DNA of 64,000 bases from the NCBI RefSeq assembly GCF_000196015.1, contig NC_007973.1, forward strand, positions 3,844,001-3,908,000, read 5' to 3'. The notes below the pieces were generated by a model, which saw only the letters and a list, made by a program, of their open reading frames with translations, made no database searches and was not told where the DNA came from. The translations under genes and the position numbers were made by a program. The DNA is from Cupriavidus metallidurans CH34 (GTDB lineage Bacteria; Pseudomonadota; Gammaproteobacteria; Burkholderiales; Burkholderiaceae). This document shows positions 62,305 through 64,000 of the stretch, in pieces; positions within the stretch are counted from its first letter, which is position 1, and every line of letters starts with the position of its first letter.

Positions 62305-62511
62305 CGCATGTCTCCTTTTGCGGGCAAGACGTGTCCCTCCCGCGGGCTGCCGTGGCAGGCGGGTGAAGTCGCGCCATGCGTGGCGCGCAACGGGTCACGC
62401 CTCGCAAGTTGCGTGGCGAATCACGTTGTCGGTATCGATAGCGACGGATGTCGTCGCCGCTCGCTGCCGGTGCGCGGCGGCCCCGATGAGGACCACCGCT
62501 TCACTTGTCGG

Positions 62512-63453
62512 CTAGGACCTGGGGCGGGTTCGCATCCAGTCGTCGAGCGGGTTGCTTGGGAAGGTCGCGCAGTGCTCGCGGCGTACCGCCATGCTGGCGG
62601 TGGCCGCTCGCGTCGCTCCCTCGTTGCGCACTTGTCGCGCACTGCGTCTGGCACGTCCCAGCGCGGCTGCGGCGGCTGCCGCGGCCTCGTGGGATTCGGC
62701 CTCCACAGTGGCGGCCAGTGCCGCGAGGTGAGCCTGCTCGTCGGCGTGCTGCGTCTCGCCGATCTCGAACACATCCTGCAGCGCGCCGAGCTCCTGCGGC
62801 GCGGGTGAAGGCGCCTTGAGGGCCGCCACCACCATCGACGTCAGTTGCGCCAGCACCTGCGCATCGCTCATCCGCTTGCCCTGCGTGAACGTCGGCATCA
62901 GGTTGCCGAGTTCGTCGCCGGCCAGCACGCCTGCCAACGCCTTGAGGGCGAAATGCAGGCGCCAGCCGAGCTCCTGACGAGGCACGTCCGGCAGCGCGTG
63001 GGCGAACGCTTCGAAGAAGCGGCCGAACACGGGTGCGTAGTGCCCCATCAGCCAGGACTGGATGAACGGGGATGTATCCGAATACACGCGCCCTAGCAGG
63101 CGCAGGAACGATGGGCCGCCGATCTCGGGCTCGCGCGCCATCTGGAGCGCGGGCACGAACAGCGCGCCCATCACGTGTTCGCAGCGAATCTCGGCACCCG
63201 GCCAGCGCGCCTCGCAGGCGTCCAGCAACGCGAGGCGACGGGTGTTGAGGGGATCCAGCCGGCGGCCAAGCACCGACTGCATCATGATTTCTTTGCTGCG
63301 GAAGTGATAGTTGACGGCAGCGAGGTTGACGATTGCCCGCGACGTAACCTGTCTGAGCGATGTTGCTTCGTAGCCTACCTCGATGAACAGCTTCTCGGTC
63401 GCGTCAAGAATGCGAGCCTTGGTGTCTCCTGCCGTGGTTTTCCCGGTCTTCAT
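62512..63453 (-). CDS. TetR-family regulator
   Basis: A 313-residue TetR protein. The HTH covers about residues 10-60: T-K-A-R-I-L-D-A-T-E-K-L-F, and T-S-L-R-Q-V-T-S-R-A, with V-N-Y-H-F-R-S-K-E at the recognition end. The ligand domain (about 80-215) resembles PsrA/FadR-like TetR proteins that sense fatty acyl compounds. The final roughly 80 residues form an Ala-rich tail (E-A-A-A-A-A-A-A-A-L and R-R-S-A-R-Q-V-R) not found in most TetR proteins. It lies within the cluster between the GMC oxidoreductase and the DUF1571 gene. A role in controlling the cluster is inferred. Confidence 0.88.
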   Translation of the reverse strand: MKTGKTTAGDTKARILDATEKLFIEVGYEATSLRQVTSRAIVNLAAVNYHFRSKEIMMQSVLGRRLDPLNTRRLALLDACEARWPGAEIRCEHVMGALFVPALQMAREPEIGGPSFLRLLGRVYSDTSPFIQSWLMGHYAPVFGRFFEAFAHALPDVPRQELGWRLHFALKALAGVLAGDELGNLMPTFTQGKRMSDAQVLAQLTSMVVAALKAPSPAPQELGALQDVFEIGETQHADEQAHLAALAATVEAESHEAAAAAAAALGRARRSARQVRNEGATRAATASMAVRREHCATFPSNPLDDWMRTRPRS

Positions 63454-63655
63454 GGGGGCGTCTCTCGCTATGAAACCGCAGTGGACCCCTGCAATAAAAA
63501 TAAAAATCCACGACCGCTGTTGCTCCGTGCTCTAACGGCATACGGATGCTTGAAACGGTTGTGGGAGCCTATCCAGCGCCACGACCGTTTCACAAGACTT
63601 ATATTCGAATAGATCCTCTAAATTGCAGGCCCGACTGCGACGGGCTTTATTTGGA

Positions 63656-64000
63656 TCATGGCTTGATGCTCCGGGATAGGGCTGAGACATTCTGCGCCGT
63701 GAGTGCGAATACTGACAACTGAGGGTTCGCACCAATACTCGTTGGAAACACCGAGCCGTCAAACACGGAGAGATTCTCGAGCTGATGGTGGCGACCCGTG
63801 CTGTTCACCACGCCCCGCTTGGGATCGTCGCTCATGCCGCAGCCACCCATCAGGTGCGCGGTGAAAAGCAACGCGCGGAATTTCTTCAGGGGCAGTTGGC
63901 CGATGGCTTCGCGTGCCTGGGTCCAGCTCGTGTAGTCCTGACCGTCGAGATGAGCGGGTCGTACCCGCTTCGCACCTGCAGCAAACTGGGCTTCGGCCAT
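63656..64000 (-). CDS. GMC oxidoreductase, C-terminal fragment cut by the window edge
   Basis: The C-terminal part of a flavin-dependent GMC (glucose-methanol-choline) oxidoreductase. H-L-M-G-G-C-G-M-S near residue 49 of the fragment is the segment carrying the active-site His, and V-F-D-G-S-V-F-P-T-S-I-G-A-N-P-Q-L is the family C-terminal FAD signature with the N-P pair. The sequence resembles cholesterol-oxidase-like or long-chain alcohol members more than choline dehydrogenase. The ATG at the window end is probably internal, and the N-terminal FAD domain lies outside. It is the first gene of the minus-strand cluster. Confidence 0.85.
   Translation of the reverse strand: MAEAQFAAGAKRVRPAHLDGQDYTSWTQAREAIGQLPLKKFRALLFTAHLMGGCGMSDDPKRGVVNSTGRHHQLENLSVFDGSVFPTSIGANPQLSVFALTAQNVSALSRSIKP

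Noticed and set aside
63629..63652. Short stem GCCCG/CGGGC after the GMC gene as its terminator
   Set aside because: The T-rich side follows the stem on the plus strand, opposite to the gene; only 5 bp long.

Overview
The window is a stretch of a high-GC betaproteobacterial chromosome, most likely Cupriavidus or a close Burkholderiaceae relative. This rests on gene order (NtrYX-like pair, DUF4390, rsmB, htpX, fmt, def, LysM protein, dprA, thioredoxin-fold gene, topB), on a Bug-type tctCBA operon, and on strong GC bias at third codon positions. I see no phage, insertion sequence, integrase or CRISPR array. Both ends cut genes: dinB on the left, a GMC oxidoreductase on the right.

1-15 kb is catabolic and housekeeping: the dinB tail, an MFS exporter, a membrane diguanylate cyclase, an unrecognised coiled-coil protein, the tripartite tricarboxylate transporter tctC-tctB-tctA, a thioesterase/patatin pair, a glutathione-reductase-like flavoprotein with a basic N-terminal extension, and a LysR/amidase/DUF3311/SSS-symporter cluster. 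15-30 kb is conserved core: tRNA-Phe with a readable promoter and terminator, a sensor kinase with a short response regulator, DUF4390, rsmB, htpX, fmt and def on the minus strand, then the LysM gene, dprA, a thioredoxin-fold gene and topB on the plus strand.

29-41 kb holds a LysR regulator divergent from a small exported protein built of 12-residue tandem repeats, a glycine-zipper protein, the cstA-ybdD carbon-starvation pair divergent from a Cache-domain two-component system, GTP-dependent PEP carboxykinase (pckG), a D-2-hydroxyacid dehydrogenase, an EF-hand protein and a MOSC protein. This part fits use of pyruvate and other C3/C4 acids through gluconeogenesis.

41-57.5 kb is export and sensing: an RND adaptor/pump pair without its own outer-membrane channel, a ChaN-like lipoprotein, a TctD/TctE-type two-component system divergent from an orphan Tat-type binding protein, and a complete AcrAB-TolC-like operon with a divergent TetR repressor. 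An AcrR-type 24-bp operator lies directly over the readable promoter of that operon.

57.6-64 kb is an all-minus-strand envelope cluster: OmpW porin, two paralogous DUF2957 lipoproteins, a DUF1571 protein, a TetR regulator and the GMC oxidoreductase. It is the best candidate for an uncharacterised system; uptake and oxidation of a hydrophobic compound is the simplest reading, but that is inference.
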